Shown here piece by piece: positions 28,301-39,800 of a stretch of 64,000 nucleotides of DNA. The notes beneath the pieces were generated by a model that saw nothing but the letters and a program-made list of their open reading frames with translations, had not been told where the DNA came from and ran no database searches. Origin of the DNA: Glandiceps talaboti. Taxonomy: Eukaryota; Hemichordata; Enteropneusta; Spengelidae. The stretch covers positions 17,259,367 to 17,323,366 of the forward strand of contig NC_135557.1 in the NCBI RefSeq assembly GCF_964340395.1, in the 5' to 3' direction. A program made the position numbers and the translations under genes. The first letter of the stretch is position 1; every line of letters begins with the position of its first letter.

Positions 28301-30500
28301 ATTAAGGGACGCTGTTGCCACAAGCTGTGTACAAATTATGTGAGATTAAATTCCTAACATGTTTGTGCTCTTGTGGAATGTCTGTATGATTTATCAAAGT
28401 AGATAACGTGCTGATGTAGGAGATATGTAAGGGGATAGTCTCGTATTATTAGAGATATCATAACTGCTATGTATCTTGTTTCTTAACCTTACCATCTGGG
28501 CTAGTAGCTTGTGACAGGGTCAGACTTGTAGTAGGCAGTGTCAGCCATTTTGAGGACAATTTACTGGAACATGTTACCAGTGAAGGAAGTGTCCTGTGGG
28601 CGCTCATCGTCCTGCCAAGATTCAGGTCAGAAAGTTTCTCAATTTTTGTTTCGTTGGTTTGTTTCATGATTTCTGTTCAATTGTGTTTTGGTTACTCACC
28701 ATCTACAATTGTTTGAGTGGTCAGTAGTTTTCATATTGAGGGAATGAGGAGAGAGATACGGAGAAACAGACAGAGAGACCTTGCCAGAGAAAGGTCAGAA
28801 GAGTTTTGTATTTCATTCAGTGAGGTTGCTGTTTCAAATTCAGTCCAGTTGTTTTGTGGGTGACAATTATCAGACAGGTTTGCAGGGTTTTGATTTCAGA
28901 TACAAAGGAAATCAGAAGGGAGGGAGAAAAGAGTGTTTCCAAGAGAGAAGTGTCTTGTCATTGTCCTTGTAATGTCAGGTCAGGTTTTAAATTTCATTCA
29001 GTCATGCTGATGTTTCAATCCTCCCCAGTTGTGTTGCTGGTTAACCTTGTGGACAGGATAAAGGGGATTATATAATGCACAGCCAAGTTTAACAAAAAAT
29101 ATGGAATATATACACTGGCTTTCCACATCAGAACAACGTGCGTCTATGTCACGACAATGCATGTCTACGTCACTGGTTCTGCTGTGTTTGAAATATGAGT
29201 CAAAACATTCAAAATTACTATTACTTTCCCCAATTTTTCTTTGATATTACTGCCACTAGTATATGTTATTCCCCAATCTTTTTCTTCATACAACCAGAAA
29301 ATACTTGTGACCTAAGGGTTGTCACTACTCGTCTAGCGACTCGTAGAGTCAAAGGCCCCCTAGGTCACTCTATTTTCCTTCACTGAACGAGGAAAAATAT
29401 TGGGGGATAACATCTACTTGTATTCCTCAAGATTTTTTTCACACAGAGTGAGTTTGGGCAGTGTATGTTGTAAGCACTAATTCTCTATTTACAAATTCAG
29501 AGATATTACTTTTCAAGATTAAATTTCGTTTTTTTGTCAGTGGGATAGTTGTTAACAACCATCCGGGCAGAAGGAAGTGTTTAGTATTCCTTGAAGGCTT
29601 TTACTGAGGGAACAAAAGTGTATGTTGTAAGCACTAACTCAGATTCATGTCAAAGAGGTTTCCAGTTTCACTTATCAAGATCTGTGTCCATGGTTTTGAG
29701 GTTCACCACTAGCTGGACAGGTTGAAGGGTTTTGATATTATTGGTTAATATCTGAAGGTTTTGTGATCTAGTCCGTCATTGACCTTACCGTGTTTTAGGT
29801 TTCTTGCTTTACATGTAAGAACGCTGTCATAAACCTGTTTCTTTTGATAATAATTTGTATTTCCACTTCAATATTATTTGAATATAAATTTAATATTTGG
29901 AATTATCTGGATATATCTCAATTTCCGTTCAAATTCAGTTTTGTTAATATATACTTTTTGTAAAAAATGTATTAGATTAATCTTTCTAACCTTTTTCATG
30001 TGATATTCATTTCCTTTTTCCGTTTCAAAACTCTCTTAAATATAAATTGATTGTTTAGAAAGTTTTTAGGTGTCTCAATTTCTGTTGGAATTCTGCTTTG
30101 TTAATGGCTACTTTGGTAAACTTATTTATGAATAGATTTCTAATCTTTTAAATGGATTTGTAGGGAGTCAAGTGTTGGACTGAGATCAGAATTAGGGCGT
30201 TAATTTTGTTGTGTTTAAAGGAGATTTTATATAACATTATTTGTAATGACCATTTGGACAGGATCATGAAGAAATGAAGTCTTTTGAAGTTGATAATTTA
30301 ATTGTAATCTGGCAGCTTCAGAGAGAAATTATAATAATTACAAAACCTTTGATTAGTTTATACATGTTGAATACAAATTCAAGAATGGCTTTTTGACTTG
30401 GCTAGCACTGGGCTATCTTTGTGTTAACACTTGACTAGCACTATCACCTCACTAGCATGTATTAGCAACTGGAAGGGTTAGTGCTTGCTTGCACCAGTTT
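25311..30500. other. Intergenic DNA, no recognised gene
   Basis: Contains a TG run (27303-27325), a two-unit diverged repeat at about 28810-29050 (TTCATTCAGTxxxGxTGxTGTTTCAA) and an inverted copy of the dispersed repeat at 29260-29400. No domain-like ORF. Confidence 0.5.
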
Positions 30501-30504
30501 CATT

Positions 30505-30928
30505 TTAAGACATGGCTAGTCCAGTGTTAAAAGACTGCCACCACACTCGTCCAATGTTAACATCAGACTGCCACCAGACTAGTCCAGTGTTAACATCAGA
30601 CTGACACCAGACTAGTCCAGTGTTAACATCAGACTGACACCAGACTAGTCCAGTGTTAACATCAGACTGCTACCAGACTAGTCCAGTGTTAACATCAGAC
30701 TGACACCAGACTAGTCCAGTGTTAACATCAGACTGACACCAGACTAGTCCAGTGTTAACATCAGACTAACACCAGACTAGTCCAGTGTTAACATCAGACT
30801 GCTACCAGACTAGTCCAGCGTTAACATCAGACTGCTACCAGACTAGTCCAGTGTTAAAAGACTGCCACCAGACTAGTCCAGTGTTAACATCAGACTGCCA
30901 CCAGACTAGTCCAGTGTTAACATCAGAT
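30505..30928. repeat. 33-bp minisatellite, about 13 units
   Basis: Unit GACTGACACCAGACTAGTCCAGTGTTAACATCA, highly uniform; each unit holds an ACTAGT and a GTTAAC site. Confidence 0.96.
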
Positions 30929-32100
30929 TATCAGTTAACCTGAATATACCAAGGATAATACCAGGAAAAAAACTTGTTATTAAAAATGTCATGAACTAAA
31001 TCTACAGAAAACAGGACTTGCGCATGTGCTTATTAAGTGCACAGGATATATACTGACATAAGTATACCAAGATAGTGTCTGGTTTATTGTGAAACTAACA
31101 GCAATCACACAACAATAGTATGTATAAACTTTGACTAATTGTTTTCAGATTGAAAGCTATGAAACATTTGTACATCAGTAACTGAATATAATTGTTATGT
31201 GCAGTGATTGAATTACTAGGAGTGTTTTGGCAACAACAGGATATTGTTGCATGTTTAGAAGTTTTGCTGAGTTTATGCTAGTAAAGTGAGATGCCAGAAT
31301 GTAAAAGTTCATAACCTCCTTGCGTTGAAACACTTTCCTACCAACTGTTCTTGTAGTGTCATGTATTGTGCAGTTGTCAGTTTTGTAAACAGTATTTTTT
31401 TTTTATGATTTCAGATGTAAATGAAATTTTGTTGGTTAAAATAGCAAGTTGGCCATTTTGTTTTCTTTCCATTTTCTTTCTTTTTTAGGGGGGGTGCATT
31501 TTGTTTTTATATAGTTTTTTTTTTTTTAATTGTAGCTACATTTACTTTAAAGGTTTAAAGGCCCAGGTTTCAGTCCCAGGCATTCAATCCTAGATTCTTG
31601 CCTTACATTAATTAATGTCTTTTAACACTAGAACTATATGGTTTACTTGAGTCATGTTTTTTCGGCACCACGTTTATTATAGCTGAAAACCTGCAACCTC
31701 TTTTTCTGTGGAAATAAGTTCCACTAACATACTTCACAGTTGTCATATGTAGACTGAAAGATGTCTACAACAGTTGCACTGAGTACAGCAAAGTAGTGTA
31801 TAATTCCTTCCTCTTTTGTGCTGCCCACCAAATTAAATTGTGCCTGAGATCTCCTAATAGCCATTCTGCCAAATTGTTCATGCACCAAAATCAATATGTA
31901 TTCCGAATCCTTTCTTTGTGGACCCACTTTATCTAATGCTCTGCCAGACAACTGTTTTTCACACTTTAATAGTAATCCTAATCTGAATCAGATATGGATC
32001 TTTAAATAGATTATGTCTGTCATATTGACTCATAAATGAACCTTGAACCTGGAACCTTGAAAATGTTCAATGCCCAAGAGTTGTCAGTATGAAGCATGTC
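30929..32100. other. Intergenic DNA, no recognised feature
   Basis: Poly-T tracts near 31390 and 31515; no gene or strong repeat seen. Confidence 0.5.
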
Positions 32101-32109
32101 TTTGTTGAT

Positions 32110-32915
32110 CAGATGCATAGACAACATCTGTCTAATACTGTATGTATGCCCTGTAAGAATAGTAGACATTGATCAGATGTATAGACAATGTATGTCTATT
32201 ACTGTACGTATACAAGTTGAATAGATGCATAGACAATGTGTGTCTTTTACTGTATGTATACAAGTTAAATAAATGCATAGACAATGTGTGTCTATTACTG
32301 GATGTATACAAGTTAAATAAATGCATAGACAATGTGTCTATTACTGGATGTATACAAGTTGAATAGATGCATAGACAACGTGTGTCTATTACTGTACGTA
32401 TACAAGTTAAGTAAATGCATAGACAATGTGTGTCTATTACTGGATGTATACAAGTTGAATAGATGCATAGACGTCTGTCTGTCTTTTACTGTATGTATAC
32501 AAGTTGAATAGATGCATAGACAATGTGTCTATTACTGAATGTATACAAGCTGAATAGATGCATAGACAGTGTGTCTATTACTGTATGTATACAAGCTGAA
32601 TAGATGCATAGACAGTGTCTATTACTGAATGTATACAAGTTGAATAGATGCATAGACAGTGTGTCTATTACTGAATGTATACAAGTTGAATAGATGCATA
32701 GACAGTGTGTCTATTACTGAATGTATACAAGCTGAATAGATGCATAGACAGTGTGTCTATTACTGAATGTATACAAGTTGAATAGATGCATAGACAGTGT
32801 GTCTATTACTGAATGTATACAAGTTGAATAGATGCATAGACAGTGTGTTTATTACTGTATGTATGCAAGCTGAATAGATGCATAGACAATGTCTATTACT
32901 GTTTGTATACACTGT
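32110..32915. repeat. 46-48-bp minisatellite, about 17 units
   Basis: Unit GATGCATAGACAGTGTGTCTATTACTGAATGTATACAAGTTGAATA. The right half is more uniform, the left half more diverged. It ends about 870 bp before CDON exon 1. Confidence 0.96.
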
Positions 32916-33148
32916 AATCATAGTAAACCATGTCATAGTGTCAACCGTTTTAACCCAGGTTTAATAAGAAGTTTCTCAGTAAGTGGCCACAGTAGAATTT
33001 CATTAACACTAGGTGTTGTAATCCGATCCTGTGGATGGCATCTAGCCTTGATGTTGTTGTTAGTAGTCACAGTATGCTGATGGATTGGAAGTATGACCAT
33101 GTGTCTCAAAAGTGAACAATATTCTGTGTTTTAGAACCAAGGTGTCAG

Positions 33149-33323
33149 CAATGTGCCCTCTAAGCCAAGTTGATGCACCACTGACGTACACAATTTCTAG
33201 TGACGCACCAAAATTTGGTGTTCCCTTATCTCTTATTATGTGGTGGTGACTCACAAGAAATGCCAGTCTTTTATCATTTTGATTCACAACAACAAAACTT
33301 GGCTATCATTAGAGGGCACACTG
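33149..33323. mobile_element. hAT-type MITE with perfect 8-bp TSD
   Basis: 175 bp, ends CAATGTGCCCTCTAA and TTAGAGGGCACACTG (inverted, one mismatch), with further subterminal pairing (CCAAGTT/AACTTGG). Flanked by GGTGTCAG on both sides (33141-33148 and 33324-33331). An 8-bp TSD and CARTGTGCCC-type ends indicate a hAT transposase. No coding capacity. It sits about 400 bp before CDON exon 1. Confidence 0.9.
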
Positions 33324-33733
33324 GGTGTCAGCGTGTTTAAAGGCTGCACTAGTTATAACTGTTTTGATCAGACAACCAATGAAATATTCACAGAAAATTA
33401 TTAAAATATGAATAATTAAACAATTTGAAGTTAAATGACTTTTAAATGTATGAATCTTTGTCAATCTGATTAAATTATGATGCAGTCATGCGATATTTGT
33501 TTACTATTTTATTTTTTGCTTCAATTTACCTTCGTATCACATGTTCATGTTTTCGCTATTCTCGTTGTTGAGACTGCAACCAAGATCAACGCTTACACAA
33601 ATGATAGTACGAGCAAAAACAAAACTACTCAATCACTGCATCAAATTTTAATCAGATTGTAATCATAGACAATTTAATGATTTGTTTACCCATTGACGAA
33701 TTAAAACGTGTTTATTTTCTGTTTATTTTACAG

Positions 33734-33883
33734 GAGTAGTTGTCGGTAACATACCTCGATGTCTTGAAAATTATTAATACATGCCCTGTGCAATGGAGTC
33801 CCATTCACTGCCTTTACATAGCTTCTATATACTTGCCTTTATATATTCACTGACAGTAGTTTTACAAGTCTGCCACCTTGCAG
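33734..33883 (+). CDS. CDON: CDON exon 1 (5' UTR end plus signal peptide; coding from 33781)
   Basis: A splice acceptor (polypyrimidine then cag) ends at 33733, so 33734-33780 is probably 5' UTR of a second exon, with a noncoding first exon further upstream. Coding runs 33781-33883 and ends phase 1 at a strong gtaagt donor. The 34 residues have a polar start (MPCAMESHSLPLHS) followed by a hydrophobic core (FYILAFIYSLTVVLQV), a typical secretion signal. An in-frame TAA at 33775-33777 blocks any longer N-terminus. The second Met (33793) has the better start context (G at -3, G at +4), so translation may begin four residues later. Confidence 0.78.
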
Positions 33884-36800
33884 GTAAGTCAGTGTAAATC
33901 TCTTAACTGATCCTCTAGGCACACCTTAAGGATAATATGTGTGCTTACAAAGTGAGCTGTTAATGTGTTTTGACTTGTAACTTGTAGTAATGATATACTA
34001 TGGGATGGTGCTGTCTGAATGGCTAACGTTTCCACTCGGTGAATGACGAGACTACTGTCTGATAAAGGAGTGAGCTGTTGTATTAATTTGTATCGCTTGA
34101 ACATGCTCAACAACAGCTATCAAGGTGTTGGCATTCTAAGATAGACACAAAATAAAAATCATTGTTGCAATATGTTAATAGTAGCTATTGAATGGACATT
34201 GGTTTGATTTTACTCACAGTAGGGTGGGTGTTTCTGCAAAATCCGATGTAATGTACACGTCATGATTTCTTTTTGGCTGTTACATTTAATGTCGTTTGTT
34301 CTTTTGTGAGCGCTCGTTACATACATCTGACATAATACCATAGGTTTTTCCGAACCCAATCTTATACTTACAAGCAGCCAATCAGAATCTGTCTTACAAT
34401 ATATACCCAACATCCGAAATTGAATGAAAGAACCACCAAACGATAACGATAACATCATTGTCTACACTCGGTGCTCGTGTTCTTTTCAAACAGAGCGATC
34501 TGAAGAACTGTACCTGTATGTTTCAGCGCATTCGTTTGAGTGAATTCACTCGGCACTTAGATTTGGTACGAGAACACGCCTATGGTGTTGTGTCAGATGT
34601 ATGTAACGAGCACTCACAAAAGAACAAACAACAGTAAACATTAACAACCAAAAAGAAATCACAAAGTGTACAATACATCGGCCTTTAATCACATTGGTGT
34701 TTCTGGTAACATCCATGATCTTGCAGTGTACATTTGTGAGGACTTGCAGTGTACATTTGTGAGGACTTGCATTGTTATATTATCTTGATTACAGGGTGAT
34801 TATATCCACACAAAAGAACAGAGGCAATGCTATCACCCTCTTGTGGAATCTACCACATTGAATAATAATAACAGGATTTCTATCTTCGTAATTCAAAGCC
34901 TTGATTGCCTTTGTCATATGTTTTTGGATGGTGTTGTGTGAAATGGATGATGTTTAGATTAGGAATCAAATAATATATAATACCTTGTTGCAAGTCTAGT
35001 ACAAAAAAAAACATTCAACAACGGTAAAAATTAATGATGGTGCATATTGCATGGGTAGCAAAAAGGAGGATGAATTAGCATGGGTAGCAACAAGAATGAA
35101 TTGGCATGGGAATAAACATTTTTTTACATCATGTGAAACTTTAGCACTTTATTTCATACTCAAGGCCATCAGGCCATAATACAATAACAAAGTTGACAGT
35201 TCTGCTGCAATGCCATTGGCACTATATTTTTTTCTTCCAGATGCAGACATAGCCCCAAGATTTGTGCAAGAGCCTGAAAGTCAGGTTGTCAGAAAGAAAA
35301 GCAAAGTACGTTTCCACTGCAGAGCTGAACCAAGTAATGTGGAAATACGATGGAAATACAACAGTGAATTTCTAGACAGTGCGGAACTGGAAGATATTGA
35401 TATCAGAGGATCTCAGCTGATTATTCGCTCTTTCCGTCATGAAAGGAACGAATTTACACACACAGGGACATACCAGTGTATTGTTAATAATAGTGTAGGA
35501 GTTATAGCTAGTAAACCTGTGACATTACAAGCAGCATGTAAGTATTCAATCAGACATCTAGTCATTCTCTAGTCTCTCTCTCCACCATATCAGGGGTGAA
35601 CAAATCCACTGGTCCTGGGTCCGGGACTAGCAATTTTTTGGGGGGACCCACACAAATTTTACCTTGCCTGGTCCGTTGGACCAGTACCTTACTGTTAATA
35701 ATGTTTCACATTAGCGGGACCCGGCACCACTAATTCTTTCAGCAGGACCACTGGATTTTTTAAGGCACTGGTCCGGGGACCACCAGTTCACAAAATGATT
35801 TGTTCACCCCTGTATATAGTCAAATTGCTTTCTTTAGCATGACATTCTGCTGTTACCACTGACAGCAGTAGTTTAATTGTTTTGGAGCATTGATACAAAA
35901 TCATCTTATCACATTTTAATGTAACTTACTTACTGGAGATTGAGTTTTTAGTAAACTGAACAAATTAACCACTTTCAACCCCCTGTCAATGTGTGATAGA
36001 TTACTACGGACATGCACTGTTCATCCTTTCCCCAGCAGATTTGGCTAGATTTTCAATAGAATTTGTCCATTTGACTATATGTGGAGAGAGAGATTGTAGA
36101 AAACCACCATACATATAGTTACTAGACTACTAATAGACATGTATGGTACACTGCCACTGCATGATAACATATACTCATACTGCTTTTTTGACATTTCCAT
36201 TGTTAAAGAAAGTAACCACCAAAACCATAAAGTTACAGACTGTCTGTTTTAATGAAACTAGTCAACTGTTACTAATGTTGTTGTTTAATTATGTCTCCAC
36301 AGATATCAGACCCTTTATAGAAAACATGGAAAGTGAGGCCCATGCCATCAGGGGACATACAGCAGTCATTAAATGTAGTCCACCGGAAAGTGTACCTCCA
36401 GCAATAGTAGAATATAAAAGACAGCGTGAATGGGTCGTCAATAATTCAGGTATGGAGTTTTCTTGTGTATAGGAGACTATACATTCCACATATGCCAGAA
36501 TCTCTGTATAAGACATTGTCAAAGCGAACAGTTTGTTATAACAAATACCTTGTTAAAGTGAAGTTTGTTATAACAAATACCTTGTTAAAGCGAACAGTTT
36601 GTTATATCAAATACCTTGTTAAAGCAAACAGTTTGTTATAACAAATACCTTGCATGTTCTCCAAATTGTCGGTCATGTTAGTGCAATATCTCCTATACAA
36701 TTGTGTAACAGATACGACCTCATTGCAGTCATGTGACAAACTATAATAGTAGTTGATAATTCAGGTATGAAGTCTCCCTGTAGAGAGACTGTACACACCA

Positions 36801-39800
36801 CATACACTGCAACCTCTGTATAATGAACTTTGATGAAGTGAACAGTCTGTTATAAGTAACACATTTTCATGTCCTACAAAATATTTCTAATAGACTACAT
36901 GCCTCACTATAATGAACACTTCATTATAACAAACTTTTTTTCATTGAGATTGTTATATACACTGCAACCTCAATATAATGAAGTTTGTTATTGTGAAAAT
37001 TCTGTTTGATATTACAAACACCCCTTTATGTCCCCCAAACTAGTTTTCAAAAAGATTGCATGCCTTAATATAAACACTTCATTTCAATTCATTATAGCAA
37101 ACTTTTTTAAAGACATTTCTACGTACGTCAAATGATTCCATTTCAATAAAATGTGGCGCATGTATACATTCAACAAACCGTACAGCTTAACTTTCAAGAG
37201 AAAGACCGCAAGTGTATAATACTGTTAAACATTCCTATCAAATGATAGAATGCTGGTCATATGGTAATACTGCCCTCAACAGTTTGGAATATAGCTGTAC
37301 TTTTGTTTTTCCACTAAATAAGTTTGTTTACTATATTCATATGAAGTTTTGTGAATGTATGAGAAATTGAAATGGCGTGTTGTATACTGCCCTCAATAGT
37401 TTGGAATGAAGCTCTACTTTTGTTTTTCATGTGAATGTTAAAGATCAAATTTCCGAAGTTTTAAATATTGAATGAAACGAGAAACTTGCACTGCAACCTT
37501 TGTGGAAGTGATGTATATGAAGTTTATGTCCCATTTCCCAAATTTTGAAATCATAGTTTTTGTCCCGTTTTTCTCACTTTGCAGCGAGAATGGCAATTAT
37601 GCCATCGGGTAATTTACAGATATTTAATGTAAGTACCAATGATAAGGGTACTTACAAATGCTCAGCTGTTAATCCAGTGTCAGAGAAAAGACAGACCACA
37701 TTCAACAGTACTAAACTTGTTGTGACTGAAGGTACGTACAATATAGTTACATCAATTGCAACATTAAAGGGGGAAGGAACATCATTCCAGGAAATTAACG
37801 GTATTTTCATAACCTCTTGGTTCAGTAGAGTTCATGATTCACACATCACATAATTTTTGCATAGTTGTCAGGTAACATCAAAGTGAAACTTGTCACCTCT
37901 TGTATTCTTTCAGGCCTTATGGTTCTTCGCAAACAAATATTTATTAGATGCACTCTAAATATTCATGACTTTATCTGAAAGGATATAAGCTCTTAAAAGT
38001 GAAAGAAATATATATAAATGCACTAAGAATTTCAGTGGCTCATCTTTGAAACATTGAAAGTTTCCATGACAACTGCAATAAACCGCAGGATCCCTTATTT
38101 ATTGTATAGTGCCCCCTAGTGTTCAAAGTTTGAACTTCTTTCTTCTTTGTAGAGGATACACTTATAGAAGACATGCCAGTTCACATAGTGTACACATCCA
38201 AGAGAATGACAGTGTGGGAAGGAGAGAATGCAACCCTGGAATGTGTTGCTAAGGGAAAACCATACCCAACAATCTCATGGTTAAGACAAAATGGACAAAT
38301 GCCGGTAGAGAGGGTGTCTGACTACATGGGTAACCTCATTATAAATAATGTACAGGCAGCTGATGAAGGTACCTACATCTGTATAGGACAGAATGGAGTT
38401 GGTTTCGCTGACAGGAAACAGGTGTCTCTCAGTGTCGTAGGTAAGTGTCATACTTGTTTACATCTGTGTAACTGAGAACAGATTGCATATCCATGACAGG
38501 CAAGTGTCTCTCAGTGTGTATGTCATAGGTAAGTGAGATAGTTGTGTAACTTTAACAGCTCTATTTACATCTGTATAACTGAGAAAGGATTAATTAAAGG
38601 ATTAATTAACAAACAAGTGTCGCTCAGTGTCATAGGTAAGTTAGATATTTAAGAGTTCTACTTACATCTGTGTAGCTCAGAATGGAGTTGGGTTTCCCAA
38701 CAGAAGCAACATGTGTCACGCCGTGTGATAAGTAAGATGGTACAGCTGTGGAACAAAACACCACAAGTGAGATGATATCAAGGAAACCATATAGATATTA
38801 CCATGCTACTTTGTACGATTTCTTTGAATACCTTGTAACAGAGGTTGAATTACATGTTTGGTTTCCATGGCGATCAACAAGTATCATTTGATTTCATACT
38901 TTATTACTAAGGTCAGAATCTTATAAAACTTGAATATATATCGTACACCCCAAACATTGCTGAATCACTTTTTAATAAATATATTTGTGATACTTGATAT
39001 GGTACAGTGAATGAAATCAAATTGACTTTTCGGTCCCACACCCTAATAATATCAATGCTCCAATGTGATCATGATTTCAATTTAATATTGTACTGTACTA
39101 CTCATAGATAAAACTGACATCTGATTGACATTTACAATGTCTAACGATTGGATATTTACAATTTTCAGTAAATATGTTGTTGGTTTTCTGATTAAAAAAT
39201 ACTATGCCAGTAACAGCCATTGTAGTTTCAATTATATTTACAATGTAATGTTGATGTCTGTGTTACAGTACCTCCTAAGATAGTCAGGGCACCTGAGAAT
39301 GTGGCAGCCAAGATTGGTGAGAGAGTCGAGTTCCAGTGTCAAATCAGTGGTGGTAACCCTATCACTGATATCAGGTGGCTATTTAATGCAGAACCTATCT
39401 CCGATATGAGTCTCAAACATTCATTACTTGGTGAGTTCTAATTTAGCTATAGCTTACAGCAATTGTAATTAATGACTTGCAACTGTTGATATTACCCTGG
39501 TAGTTCAGTCTTCAGTTTTCTAAGATAGACACAAACTAAAACTATTGTTGCAACATGTTGATACAACTGTGATAAGCTATTGAATGGGTGTTGGTTTAAT
39601 AATAGTCTCAGTAGGGAGGCATTGCTGACGGCTACTTTATTTAGAGTTTTATGAACTTACAGTGCTGTTTTGGGACTTTTAATATTTGCACGATGTTGTC
39701 ACAGGGTGATTAGAATCGCACAACAGAGGAACTGCTGTCACCCACTTGTGTAATCTACCACATTGAAGAGCAGTAGATTTAGTTAATGCCTATCTTAGTA

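Noticed and set aside
630-32915. CRISPR array, given the many regular direct repeats
   Set aside because: Units are contiguous tandem repeats without unique spacers, there are no cas genes, and the window is eukaryotic.
33060-33287. 75-codon minus-strand frame before CDON
   Set aside because: It lies almost wholly inside the hAT MITE at 33149-33323 and has no transposase features.
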